Assembly (NCBI RefSeq): GCF_002234915.1
Contig: NZ_NEWD01000009.1
Span: 1 to 42,536 of the forward strand
From: Bifidobacterium vansinderenii
GTDB taxonomy: Bacteria > Actinomycetota > Actinomycetes > Actinomycetales > Bifidobacteriaceae
DNA: 42,536 nucleotides
Reading direction: 5' to 3'
Part shown: positions 1 through 7,289 of the stretch, piece after piece
Layout of the letters: each line of letters opens with the position of its first letter
Numbering within the stretch: position 1 is the first letter of the stretch
Made by a program: the position numbers and the translations under genes
The notes under the pieces: model-generated
Told to the model about the DNA's origin: nothing
Databases searched by the model: none
Seen by the model: only the letters and a program-made list of their open reading frames with translations

Positions 1-1
1 T

Positions 2-397
2 TTAACCGAAAATAACGTGAGCAGGTTACTACACGAAGAACAAACTTCGCTAATCAATCTTGGATTCCGCGGCGATGTCGCATATCAAGGAACGTTTGGA
101 CATGCGCCTTCCAAAAAATCCATGGCAATTACTGCTTTACTTATTAAAGAGTTATTTGCCAATATTCTTCGGCATGCTGACCCAAATCTTCCATATACGA
201 TATTTATGATCATCACCGACGAACACATCATTATTCATGAAAGCAATACCAGCGCATCTCAACAAACAAATTTCATTTTTCCTCATTCGGGGTATGGCAT
301 CCATCATTTCAGGCAACAAATTGAGAACATAGGCGGAACACTGCACACAAATCAAGAAGATAATAATTGGCTATTTTACACTAAAATCCCTTATTAA
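2..397 (+). CDS. sensor histidine kinase, C-terminal ATPase part (5' truncated by window edge)
   Basis: The frame is open from the first bases of the window, so only the C-terminal ~131 residues are present; the GTG at position 17 is probably internal. What remains looks like a HATPase_c domain: an N-box-like ELFANILRHA (conserved Glu and Asn) and, near the end, a glycine-rich lid GYGIHHFRQQIENIGG like that of NarX/DesK-type kinases. The G1 Asp-x-Gly box is weak or replaced (SNTSAS region). The full protein would be a membrane sensor that phosphorylates a response regulator, which is not in view because the gene ends here and nothing regulator-like follows. The DNA is much AT-richer than the housekeeping genes downstream, which suggests horizontal transfer. 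Family assignment is fairly secure; the signal sensed is unknown. Confidence 0.7.
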   Translation, partial: LTENNVSRLLHEEQTSLINLGFRGDVAYQGTFGHAPSKKSMAITALLIKELFANILRHADPNLPYTIFMIITDEHIIIHESNTSASQQTNFIFPHSGYGIHHFRQQIENIGGTLHTNQEDNNWLFYTKIPY

Positions 398-407
398 GGG
401 ATATACC

Positions 408-599
408 TCAATTTGATTTCTTACACTGGCCGTAGGAACACGTGAACGACACTAGACAATATGGCCATGGAGGGCACGAAGAACGCACTTCCCCAATACC
501 ACAAACTCCTTGTCGAAAATCGCAAGTTTTAATGGAATCAGCGACCCCAACCGACGTACTTAGAGAAACGCAGCATAAGCATGCAAGAAAAACTCTCAT
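408..599 (-). CDS. candidate secreted Cys-rich small peptide (63 aa)
   Basis: I do not recognise this protein and it may not be real. Residues 1-21 look like a signal peptide: a basic residue, a hydrophobic stretch VFLACLCCVSL, then a possible cleavage site VGVA-DS. The predicted mature ~42 residues hold six cysteines (after T, V, S, Y, T and Q) and end in KKSN, a pattern like a small disulfide-bridged or otherwise crosslinked peptide. An in-frame stop lies two codons before the ATG, so the start is fixed. A reasonable Shine-Dalgarno AAGGTGA sits just upstream. It converges with the histidine kinase gene, its stop lying 11 bases from the kinase stop. AT-rich composition matches its surroundings. 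Alternatives are a chance ORF or a remnant of a ribosomally made peptide. Confidence 0.35.
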   Translation of the reverse strand: MRVFLACLCCVSLSTSVGVADSIKTCDFRQGVCGIGEVRSSCPPWPYCLVSFTCSYGQCKKSN

Positions 600-656
600 A
601 TTTCACCTTATCAATAAATAACAATAATGATTGTTACACGTTTTTTCTCAAGAATC

Positions 657-675
657 GCAATATCACGAATATTGC
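657..675. promoter_or_regulatory. small AT-rich inverted repeat
   Basis: GCAATAT and ATATTGC are separated by CACGA in the AT-rich gap between the Cys-rich peptide ORF and the secreted-protein gene. It could be an operator for either divergent gene, but 7-bp arms in AT-rich DNA can occur by chance. Apart from this I see no clear gene or promoter between 600 and 787. Confidence 0.2.
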
Positions 676-787
676 AACATATGTCCACAATATTCCCAAT
701 TTGATGAGCCCACGATTCGATCAGGCGTTACTTTAAAGGTAAGCAGCACAAGCTGCCCATACCGACGATTCACAATGAGGTGATCAT

Positions 788-1412
788 ATGGAAAGGTTAC
801 AAACCACTCGAGCAGGCACCACCCTGATTGCAGCGTTTATTGCTGTCGCGATGTCAGTGGTGTTCTTCCTTGTACCGTCAACCGCCAACGCTGGAGTCGA
901 ACGCCTCCATCCCCACTGCAATGCAAGGAATGGACGCCTATCTCTCCCGCAATGCCGATGGCACCGTTTCACTCGACGAAACCGCGGCCCGACAGGCTGG
1001 CTACAGCTCTGATTCCATCTCTACAGTCGAAGACAACCTGACCGGCATGAACGACATGGTTGCCGATGGCGCCGTCAGCGATGACGCCTTTGTCGTCACC
1101 ATGTCCGTAAAGACAGCCCGTGACGGAGGACAGTCCAAGGTCGTCCGTTACTGGTGGGGTCTGGTAGAGGTCTACCTGAGCTCTTCCGAGGCTCGCCAGG
1201 TCGCCGACGTCTACGATAACCTTTCAACGGCTGCAAGTATTCTGAGCAAGATTCTGAAAAAGTACAGCCTGGCTGCACAGGCCGCCTCAATCGTATATGC
1301 GGTTTCGGCCTACCAATTCCGTAAGGCCGCTTCCGGCAACCGTGGCATAGTGATCACCATGTCGCCCAATGTGGACACCGGACTGTACACCTACTGGGTC
1401 ATTTCCCAGTGA
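788..1412 (+). pseudogene. secreted protein with WWG..YLS motif, frameshifted after the signal peptide
   Basis: Translation starts at ATG 788 behind an excellent Shine-Dalgarno (GAGGTGATC). The first ~35 residues are a classic signal peptide (hydrophobic run AAFIAVAMSVVFFLV, cleavage STANA). The body of the protein continues in the +1 frame from about position 890: it reads ESNASIPTAMQGMDAYLSRN and runs without a stop to 1412. Staying in the first frame ends at a stop at 1012. The join is in the stretch 880-905, consistent with one extra base. The body contains VVRYWWGLVEVYLSSSEA, a Ser/Ala-rich helical stretch, and an end NRGIVITMSP...YTYWVISQ; from memory this resembles a family of small secreted actinobacterial and firmicute proteins of unknown, possibly antibacterial, function. 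Either a true pseudogene or a sequencing error; the intact downstream frame argues for a recent event. Confidence 0.6.
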
Positions 1413-1414
1413 AT

Positions 1415-1466
1415 GCGTTGATGGTCTGCGGTTTGTACTTCACTACATTCTGCAGACCATCAACGC
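1415..1466 (+). terminator. perfect 15-bp stem-loop between secreted protein and membrane protein genes
   Basis: GCGTTGATGGTCTGC at 1415-1429 pairs perfectly with GCAGACCATCAACGC at 1452-1466 around a 22-nt loop. It begins two bases after the secreted-protein stop and ends ~23 nt before the next ATG. There is no U-run, so it may be an mRNA-stabilising or attenuating hairpin that sets the ratio of the two products. Confidence 0.5.
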
Positions 1467-1488
1467 CCTGCGAAAAAGGAATACGACA

Positions 1489-1851
1489 ATGAAGTGGATT
1501 ATTCGATGGGGAATTCCGGTCTGCGGCGTAATCATCGTGCTGGCAGTACTGCTGTATGGGATCACGCACCCGGAGTTTAAGGACATCATGGCAGGCCCGG
1601 TTCACATGATGGATCTGATCATGGTGCTCGGCGGATTGCTCATCTCGATACCCATCACCGGAGTGCAGATCGGGGTGAAAACCAAGCGCGGCGACTCCTA
1701 TCCTACGGTTTGGAAGACCATTCCGTGGGTGTGCGTCATCGTGGACACCATACTGGTACTGTTTGCGCCCAATACGCTGCCGTTTTCCATTGCAAGCACG
1801 GTGACCGCCATCGTCTGGTGCTACCTGCTGTTCTGGATACCGAAGAAGTAG
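1489..1851 (+). CDS. small integral membrane protein, possible immunity protein
   Basis: A 120-residue protein with start ATG 1489, preceded by AAGGAA at 8 nt; a longer upstream frame exists but has no good ribosome site and overlaps the previous gene. It is almost wholly hydrophobic: helices at about residues 5-26, 37-60, 77-93 and 97-116, with a short KTKRGDSYPT loop and a KK C-terminus. I do not recognise a named family. Its placement directly downstream of a secreted small protein, separated only by a hairpin, is the layout of bacteriocin plus immunity genes, where a small four-helix membrane protein protects the producer. That role is inference only. Confidence 0.6.
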   Translation: MKWIIRWGIPVCGVIIVLAVLLYGITHPEFKDIMAGPVHMMDLIMVLGGLLISIPITGVQIGVKTKRGDSYPTVWKTIPWVCVIVDTILVLFAPNTLPFSIASTVTAIVWCYLLFWIPKK

Positions 1852-1875
1852 TACGAGCAGCCCCCCGATCGGCCA

Positions 1876-1891
1876 ATCCCCGGCCGGGGAT
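1876..1891. terminator. GC-rich hairpin between convergent genes
   Basis: ATCCCC-GGCC-GGGGAT forms a short perfect palindrome in the 56-bp gap between the convergent membrane protein and DUF4012 genes. It has no U-tract, so a bidirectional terminator is plausible but unproven. Confidence 0.35.
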
Positions 1892-1907
1892 CACGCATGG
1901 CCGACCC

Positions 1908-3755
1908 TTACTCTGCCTTCTCCACCCAGCCGAGCGGAGTCTGGTCCACGGTCAGGTCGGAGACGGCCTTGACGGACGTGGTCACGTCGAACTCGTACGT
2001 CACGGTCTGCCCGGGTGCAACACTCGCCACATTGGCGTAAACCTTCGTACCGTTCAGCGTCTCCTGCCTACTGTCCGTCACGGTGCCTGTGGAATCCGAT
2101 GACACCGTCGGCTCGGCCATGCTGCCGCCGGCCGGCGCGTAGAACAGCATCTTCTCGATGCCGTACGTCTTGGGCTGCCCGGCCTGGCTGATACCGACGA
2201 TGTAGTCGGGCAGCGACGTGGCGGCATTGGAATCCAACGTGTTGGTCAGCGTGTACATCACGTGGTAAGTGCTCGATCCGTCACCGTTCTTCGACGTCAG
2301 CGTCACCTTGGATGTGCGATGGACGTACCAGTCCATCTTCGACGAGTTCTGCTGCGTCACGTACACGCCCACCTGCGGATGCTCCTCGCTGTTCGGCGTG
2401 GATGCAGTGAAACCGGCATCGGCGATCGTCTTCTCCGTATTCTCGTCAAACGCATACAGCGAAAAATGACGACTCTGCGCCATGTCGCCCATGATCTGCG
2501 ACACCTTCACCAGCTTGCCGGTGGTCATGTTGGAGAACATGCTGCCCACAGCCTGTTCGGCCACCTGCGCGAAGAACGTGTCCTGCTGTTCCTGCGGATA
2601 CTTCGTATACACCGTGTTGAGCAGAAATTCCGCGGTGTTGTCACCGGTGAGCACGGTGCCATCGGACAGCGTGACGTTGCCGGTGATACCGATCAGCTCC
2701 TGCAGGAACACCGGATCGGCCATGATCACGCCGTCCAGATTCGCGTCGGCTCCCCATGATGCACGCTGCCAGATCTCGCGCATGCCCTCGGCGCTGCGCG
2801 ACGCGTCTGGATAGACCGCCAGATCACGAATGTCGAACGACATCTGTAACGGACCCCATTCCTGGAAGATTCGCCGTTCGTCATCGGTCGGTGTGCTCGC
2901 ACCGTAGGCGAGATAATCCGCGTCGGAGTGGAAGTCGCCGATGCCCACCTTGCCGTTGTCCGTGGTGACCACGCCGACCGAGCCAACCAGGCCGCCGGAC
3001 GAGCGCGCCTCGGATGTGGTCATCGCCATCAATGCATACGTGCGTGGCTGATCGGAACCGAGGAAGTCCGGCAGCATCTGGAAGGCATTGGATACGCGAT
3101 CGACCGTATCGGCCAACGATGTCAGTTGTTTACCGCCGGCTTCGTAGGCATCGTTTACGATGCCGATATGCCCGCCCGGCAGATTCCGGTACACGCGCAC
3201 CTGCTCCTGCAATGCCTTGTCGGCGTCGGCGATATCCGTTCTCTTGTCAAGGATCGGCTGCAGATTGAATCCACCGTCGTCAGTGTTCAACTGACCGTTC
3301 TGCAACGAGGTCAGTACGTCGACGAATTTGGGAAGCGGACCGCCGATCAATTCATTCGTCACCGACGTCATGCCCTGCACTGTGGTGATGTCATCGCCGA
3401 TCACCGGAATATGCGATGCGATGTTCCACAGCGTACCGTGGGTGATATCGTTCGCCGCGGTGGTCTCCTGTTTCGCCGCGTCAAGACGTTGCTGCAGATC
3501 GTCGGATGTGGTACCGGAGTCGTTGGAATCAGACGAATTGGTAAGATTCACCACCGCGGACAGCGTCGACAATGCCTGCTGTTCGTGCGACTGCACCTTT
3601 CTGGCGTCCGAATACAGCTTCGCGCCGCTGACGCCGGCCGCGGCGACGAGCGCCAGAAATACCAGCAGTATCGCCGCAATCCACCGACCGGGATGATGTC
3701 GTTTTGCGCTCCGCGCCGGCATGCGCCCTGTTCCCATATCATTCTTCGCAGTCAA
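1908..3755 (-). CDS. DUF4012 membrane-anchored envelope protein
   Basis: A 615-residue protein with a short basic cytoplasmic N-terminus (RSAKRHHPGRW), one transmembrane helix at about residues 26-45, and a large extracytoplasmic part. Around residues 235-275 is the DUF4012 hallmark, here TTSEARSSGGLVGSVG, corresponding to the family's N-E-x-R-P-x-G-G motif with some positions changed. DUF4012 proteins are common in actinobacteria, often near polysaccharide genes; no enzyme activity is established that I can name. The start is uncertain: the frame opens with TTG at 3755, with no ribosome site at a normal distance, while an ATG at 3737 has only a weak GAAGAA before it. A strong GGAGGT lies further upstream next to a tiny ORF (see findings). 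Confidence 0.8.
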   Translation of the reverse strand: MTAKNDMGTGRMPARSAKRHHPGRWIAAILLVFLALVAAAGVSGAKLYSDARKVQSHEQQALSTLSAVVNLTNSSDSNDSGTTSDDLQQRLDAAKQETTAANDITHGTLWNIASHIPVIGDDITTVQGMTSVTNELIGGPLPKFVDVLTSLQNGQLNTDDGGFNLQPILDKRTDIADADKALQEQVRVYRNLPGGHIGIVNDAYEAGGKQLTSLADTVDRVSNAFQMLPDFLGSDQPRTYALMAMTTSEARSSGGLVGSVGVVTTDNGKVGIGDFHSDADYLAYGASTPTDDERRIFQEWGPLQMSFDIRDLAVYPDASRSAEGMREIWQRASWGADANLDGVIMADPVFLQELIGITGNVTLSDGTVLTGDNTAEFLLNTVYTKYPQEQQDTFFAQVAEQAVGSMFSNMTTGKLVKVSQIMGDMAQSRHFSLYAFDENTEKTIADAGFTASTPNSEEHPQVGVYVTQQNSSKMDWYVHRTSKVTLTSKNGDGSSTYHVMYTLTNTLDSNAATSLPDYIVGISQAGQPKTYGIEKMLFYAPAGGSMAEPTVSSDSTGTVTDSRQETLNGTKVYANVASVAPGQTVTYEFDVTTSVKAVSDLTVDQTPLGWVEKAE

Positions 3756-3902
3756 TCGTCTAACCCCGCAAACGCATTACCTCCCCCCGAAAATAGGGGG
3801 CGCCAAACATGTAATTATAGAGTCAGGATACGTGAAATCGACGGCGTTATAAGAATGATCACCAAACGTGCGTGTGAGCGGCCATGCTTATTGCAAACGA
3901 TC

Positions 3903-4415
3903 TCAGGCGAATACGTCGAGCACGCCCGGGTCGCCGCCGGCGTCGGCGATGCGCTTGTGACGCTTCTTCGCCTCGGTCACCACGAATTCGCGGTACATTT
4001 CGGCGATGTTCGGATCGAGTCCGGCATCCTTGGCGATGCGCTGCAAACGTTCGATCTGATAGTCCTCACGTTTGTAGTCGGCGGGCGCGAATCCGGCTCC
4101 GGCCTTGAGCACACCCACCTGCGAGGTGGCCTTGAATCGTTCGGCGAGCAGATGGATCACCGCGCCGTCGATGTTGTCGATCGTCTGGCGCAGCCCTTTG
4201 ATCTTCGCCACGGCATCGGCGACTTCGGGGTGCTCCTTGGCGGCCTGTGCGTCGATCGTGGACGAACGTTCGATGCCGCTCGTCGACTCCGGCTGGGGTT
4301 CGGCCGTTTCCGCGGCGTCGATCACCACATTGTTCGCGTCGACGGATCCGGTCTGATCATTGTCTTCGGTGATGGTTCGTACAGGCTTTCGCCAACCACT
4401 GATATCTGCACTCAT
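3903..4415 (-). CDS. chorismate mutase, AroQ type
   Basis: A 170-residue cytoplasmic enzyme that rearranges chorismate to prephenate for phenylalanine and tyrosine synthesis. The all-helical AroQ domain occupies about residues 66-156: GLRQTIDNIDGAVIHLLAER gives the conserved R, ID, D and R of helix 1, K104 and the R/E pairs of KREDYQIERL follow, and the closing helix is MYREFVVTEAKKRH. The first ~60 residues are an acidic, Ser/Thr-rich extension that is probably disordered and is unusual for the short AroQ family. The ATG at 4415 is supported by TAATCT ending 7 nt upstream with no ribosome site, the arrangement of a leaderless mRNA. No other aromatic-pathway gene is adjacent. Confidence 0.88.
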   Translation of the reverse strand: MSADISGWRKPVRTITEDNDQTGSVDANNVVIDAAETAEPQPESTSGIERSSTIDAQAAKEHPEVADAVAKIKGLRQTIDNIDGAVIHLLAERFKATSQVGVLKAGAGFAPADYKREDYQIERLQRIAKDAGLDPNIAEMYREFVVTEAKKRHKRIADAGGDPGVLDVFA

Positions 4416-4422
4416 GCCTACC

Positions 4423-4428
4423 AGATTA
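4423..4428 (-). promoter_or_regulatory. -10 box for leaderless chorismate mutase mRNA
   Basis: TAATCT on the minus strand lies exactly 7 nt before the ATG at 4415, so transcription would begin at or next to the start codon. No Shine-Dalgarno sequence is present. Confidence 0.5.
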
Positions 4429-4545
4429 TCCCGAACCGCTCCCCTGCGGCCGGTGTGCCACGCGCATGACCACTATGCAAGATCGGTCCGCATATCGTAC
4501 GGCTGCGCTCTCCCGGGAATCATATAAGGCCGATAGGCCACATGC

Positions 4546-4725
4546 ATGCGTCAAACAAGCACCGAACATGCCTCTTCAAGCCCCATTCGACGCACGCGTG
4601 TGTCAGACAAGCACCGGGCACGTCCACTCGGTGTTTGTCTGACACATCCATGCGTAAAACAAACACCGAACGCGTTTCTTCGAGTCCCATCTGTCGCACA
4701 TGTGCGTCAAACAAGCATCGAATGA
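4546..4725. repeat. intergenic repeats with CAAACAAGCACCGAAC core
   Basis: Five related units occur in 180 bp: near 4549, 4600, 4653 and 4702 in one orientation and near 4627-4647 in the opposite one (GGTGTTTGTCTGACAC). Units 1-2 and 4-5 are each joined by a related spacer (CTTCAAGCCCCATTCGACGCA versus a close variant), so the structure is two ~75-bp copies flanking one inverted unit. It lies between chorismate mutase and rho, a 422-bp gap with no convincing gene; ORFs here only read through the repeats. Confidence 0.65.
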
Positions 4726-4749
4726 CCGACCAATGATGCGGCGACACGT

Positions 4750-4809
4750 AAAAGCGCCGTACGGATACGTTCCGTTGCAAATATGCAATGAATCGTAACC
4801 GTACGGCGC
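4750..4809 (-). terminator. rho gene terminator
   Basis: On the minus strand a 16-bp stem (GCGCCGTACGGTTACG paired with CGTATCCGTACGGCGC, one mismatch) is followed directly by TTTTA. The loop itself contains a small TTGCA/TGCAA hairpin. It sits ~30 nt after the rho stop codon. Confidence 0.75.
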
Positions 4810-4837
4810 CTAAACGATCGAACCCGTTCCGAACCGG

Positions 4838-6970
4838 CTACTTGGCCTGGGCCTGCGGGATCGTGGAGTTGATCGCGGCCAGGAACTCGCGGTTCGTGGC
4901 GGTCTTCTTCAGACGCGGCACCAGGGTCTGGTACGCCTGCTCCGGCTCCATGCCGCCGAAGAGGCGACGCAGACGGTAGATGACGGCCAGCTCGGCGGGC
5001 GGAGTGATGAGCTCCTCGCGGCGGGTGCCGGACGCGTTGATGTCGATGGCCGGGAACAGTCGCTTCTCGGACAGCTCGCGGCTCAGGCGCAGCTCCATGT
5101 TGCCGGTGCCCTTGAACTCCTCGAAGATCACCTCGTCCATCTTGGAACCGGTCTCCACCAGCGCGGACGAGATGATGGTGAGCGAGCCGCCGTTCTCGAT
5201 GTTGCGGGCCGCACCGAAGAACTTCTTCGGCGGGTACAGTGCCTGCGCATCCACACCACCGGACAGGATGCGGCCGGACGCCGGCTGGGCGATGTTGTAC
5301 GCACGGGCCAGACGGGTCATGGAGTCGAGCAGCACGACCACGTCCTTGCCGAGCTCCACCAGACGCTTGGCGCGCTCGATGGCCAGCTCGGCCACGATCG
5401 TGTGGTCGCTCGCCGGACGGTCGAACGTGGAGGAGATGACCTCGCCCTGCACGGTGCGCTCCATGTCGGTGACTTCCTCGGGGCGTTCGTCCACGAGCAC
5501 GACCATGAGGTGCACTTCGGGGTTGTTCGTGGTGATCGAATTGGCGATCTGCTGCAGCGTGATGGTCTTGCCGGCCTTCGGCGGGGAGACGATCAGACCA
5601 CGCTGGCCCTTGCCGATCGGCGCCACGATGTCGATCAGTCGACCGGTGAGCTTGGTCGGCTGGGTCTCCATACGCAGACGTTCCTGCGGGTAGAGAGGCG
5701 TGAGCTTGCTGAAGTGCGGACGGGACTGCGCCTCCTCCACGCTCATGCCGTTGATCGTTTCGATCGACTGCAGCGGCACGAACTTCTGACGCTGGTTGCG
5801 GCCGTCGCGCGGCGGACGGGTGGTGCCCTGCACGGCGTCGCCCTTGCGCAGACCGTACTTCTTCACCTGGCCCATCGACACGTACACGTCGTTCGGACCG
5901 GGCAGGTAGCCGGAGGTGCGCACGAATGCGTAAGATTCGAGCACGTCGACGATGCCGGCGACGGGCACCAGATCGTCCTGCTGCTGGTAGTCGTTGCGTT
6001 CCGCGCGTTCGGTGCGATCGGCACGCACGGCATCGTCACGACGGTTGCGGCGATCGTTGCGATCGGCACCGTTGCGACGGTCGTTACGATCGTCGCGGGC
6101 GCCACGACGGGCGTCACGGTCGGCGCGGTTGCGGCGGTAGTCGCGATCGTCGTCCTGATCGTAGCGGTCGGCGCGATCGGCGCCATGGCCGCGATCGTCA
6201 CGCACACGACGGTCGGCGTGATCGTCGCGACGGTTCTTGCCGCCCTTGCGCGGTTCGGGACGATCGGAACGGTCGGGCAGCGCGGCGAGGATGTCGCCCA
6301 GATCGCGCACACGACCCTGACGGGCGGGCTCGTCGGCGGCGGCGCCACTGTCCTTGCGACGGCGCACGCGCGGCAGATCAAGATCAAGGTCAAGCTTGCC
6401 GACGTTCTCGTGGTCGCGATCTCGATCGGCACGATCCGAACGGTCGGCGCGCTCGTTGTCAATCACCGGAGCGGAAGACAGCGTGGCACGACGACGCGGT
6501 GCACGCTTGCCGGCCTTGGGCTCGGGAAGTTCGATGGCTGCGAGCTTGGCCGCGGACTTCTCCACGTGATCGGCGTGCTCGATCGGATCGATGGTCTTCT
6601 TGGGCTCGGGCAGCTCGATGATCGCCGGCTGCGCGGACGCGGACGTGTGCTCGACCGGAGCCACGTCGGCCACGGGAGCGGAGGCGGCGGGAGCCTCGGA
6701 AACGTTGGAATCGGCCGGCTCGGCAACGGGAGCGGCAGACTCGGAAACAGCGGATTCCTCCGTCTTGTCGGCCTTCTTGACGGTACGCTTGGTCGTCTTC
6801 GGCACGCGCACGGTCACGCCGGCGGGCGCTTCGCCGCCGTTGCGGGCGGCTTCGATGGTGCTGACCAGCTCGCCCTTACGCATGGTGGAGGTACCACGCA
6901 AACCCATCTGCTTGGCGAGCTCCTTGAGCTCGGGCAGCTTCATACTTGCAAGATTCTGGCTTTCTGCCAC
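4838..6970 (-). CDS. rho: transcription termination factor Rho
   Basis: Hexameric RNA-dependent ATPase/translocase that ends transcription. I place the start at GTG 6970 (MAESQNLASMKLPELKE) because AAAGG lies 8 nt upstream and this matches the usual Rho_N beginning; the longer frame to 7039 has no such support. Domains in order over ~710 residues: Rho_N helical domain (about 6-43), an acidic/Ala-rich linker, a long Arg/Asp/Asn-rich low-complexity insertion (about 190-320, DRxDRRN-like units), the cold-shock RNA-binding domain (VPVAGIVDVLESYAFVRTSG), then the ATPase with Walker A SPPKAGKT near residue 470 and Walker B VVVLLDSMTRLARA. The insertion is typical of actinobacteria and adds RNA affinity and a tendency to phase separate. 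Its DNA is repetitive (GATCG/CGATCG rich). Confidence 0.97.
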   Translation of the reverse strand: MAESQNLASMKLPELKELAKQMGLRGTSTMRKGELVSTIEAARNGGEAPAGVTVRVPKTTKRTVKKADKTEESAVSESAAPVAEPADSNVSEAPAASAPVADVAPVEHTSASAQPAIIELPEPKKTIDPIEHADHVEKSAAKLAAIELPEPKAGKRAPRRRATLSSAPVIDNERADRSDRADRDRDHENVGKLDLDLDLPRVRRRKDSGAAADEPARQGRVRDLGDILAALPDRSDRPEPRKGGKNRRDDHADRRVRDDRGHGADRADRYDQDDDRDYRRNRADRDARRGARDDRNDRRNGADRNDRRNRRDDAVRADRTERAERNDYQQQDDLVPVAGIVDVLESYAFVRTSGYLPGPNDVYVSMGQVKKYGLRKGDAVQGTTRPPRDGRNQRQKFVPLQSIETINGMSVEEAQSRPHFSKLTPLYPQERLRMETQPTKLTGRLIDIVAPIGKGQRGLIVSPPKAGKTITLQQIANSITTNNPEVHLMVVLVDERPEEVTDMERTVQGEVISSTFDRPASDHTIVAELAIERAKRLVELGKDVVVLLDSMTRLARAYNIAQPASGRILSGGVDAQALYPPKKFFGAARNIENGGSLTIISSALVETGSKMDEVIFEEFKGTGNMELRLSRELSEKRLFPAIDINASGTRREELITPPAELAVIYRLRRLFGGMEPEQAYQTLVPRLKKTATNREFLAAINSTIPQAQAK

Positions 6971-7146
6971 GTGTATTGCCTTTCGTCTGACCGTATATGA
7001 TCCAACCATGAATCCCAAAGACCCAAGGCCCGCGATCATAAGGGTGTTCTGACGCGATGAGAGCGCCGTTCTGATGAGAACTATCTCATCCGAGCGCTAT
7101 CTCGTCATCGAAAAGTCCGAATTGAGAACGGTTCCGGACTGCCCTT

Positions 7147-7175
7147 ACTATACGACGAGTCACCGACCGACGCAA
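7147..7175 (-). promoter_or_regulatory. rho promoter with long leader
   Basis: On the minus strand TTGCGT (7175-7170), a 17-bp spacer and TATAGT (7152-7147) form a near-consensus sigma-70-type promoter. Transcription from it gives a leader of about 165-170 nt before the rho GTG at 6970, long enough for the autogenous attenuation known for rho genes. Otherwise nothing is seen in 6971-7289. Confidence 0.65.
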
Positions 7176-7289
7176 TTTTGCCACGCCCGAAAATCGAACG
7201 GTTGTTCACGTGTTGAGTTCATGCGATTCATGTGCGAAATCAGCGGAATCACGCGCTGTTCGGACCGTCAGCAGATCATCGGCACACCG

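Noticed and set aside
2928-4469. A 513-codon plus-strand frame over DUF4012 and chorismate mutase genes
   Set aside because: It crosses two well-supported minus-strand genes and the gap between them; no start signal or family.
4546-4725. CRISPR array
   Set aside because: Units are few, diverged, unevenly spaced and include an inverted copy; no cas genes are near.
4520-4780. Minus-strand ORF of 86 codons with repeated CLFDAC-like segments
   Set aside because: The peptide repeats only mirror the intergenic DNA repeats and overlap the rho terminator.
5402-7000. A 532-codon plus-strand frame over rho
   Set aside because: Shadow of the Arg/Asp-rich repeats of rho; its Val/Gly/Ala/Thr composition is an artefact of the repeat DNA.
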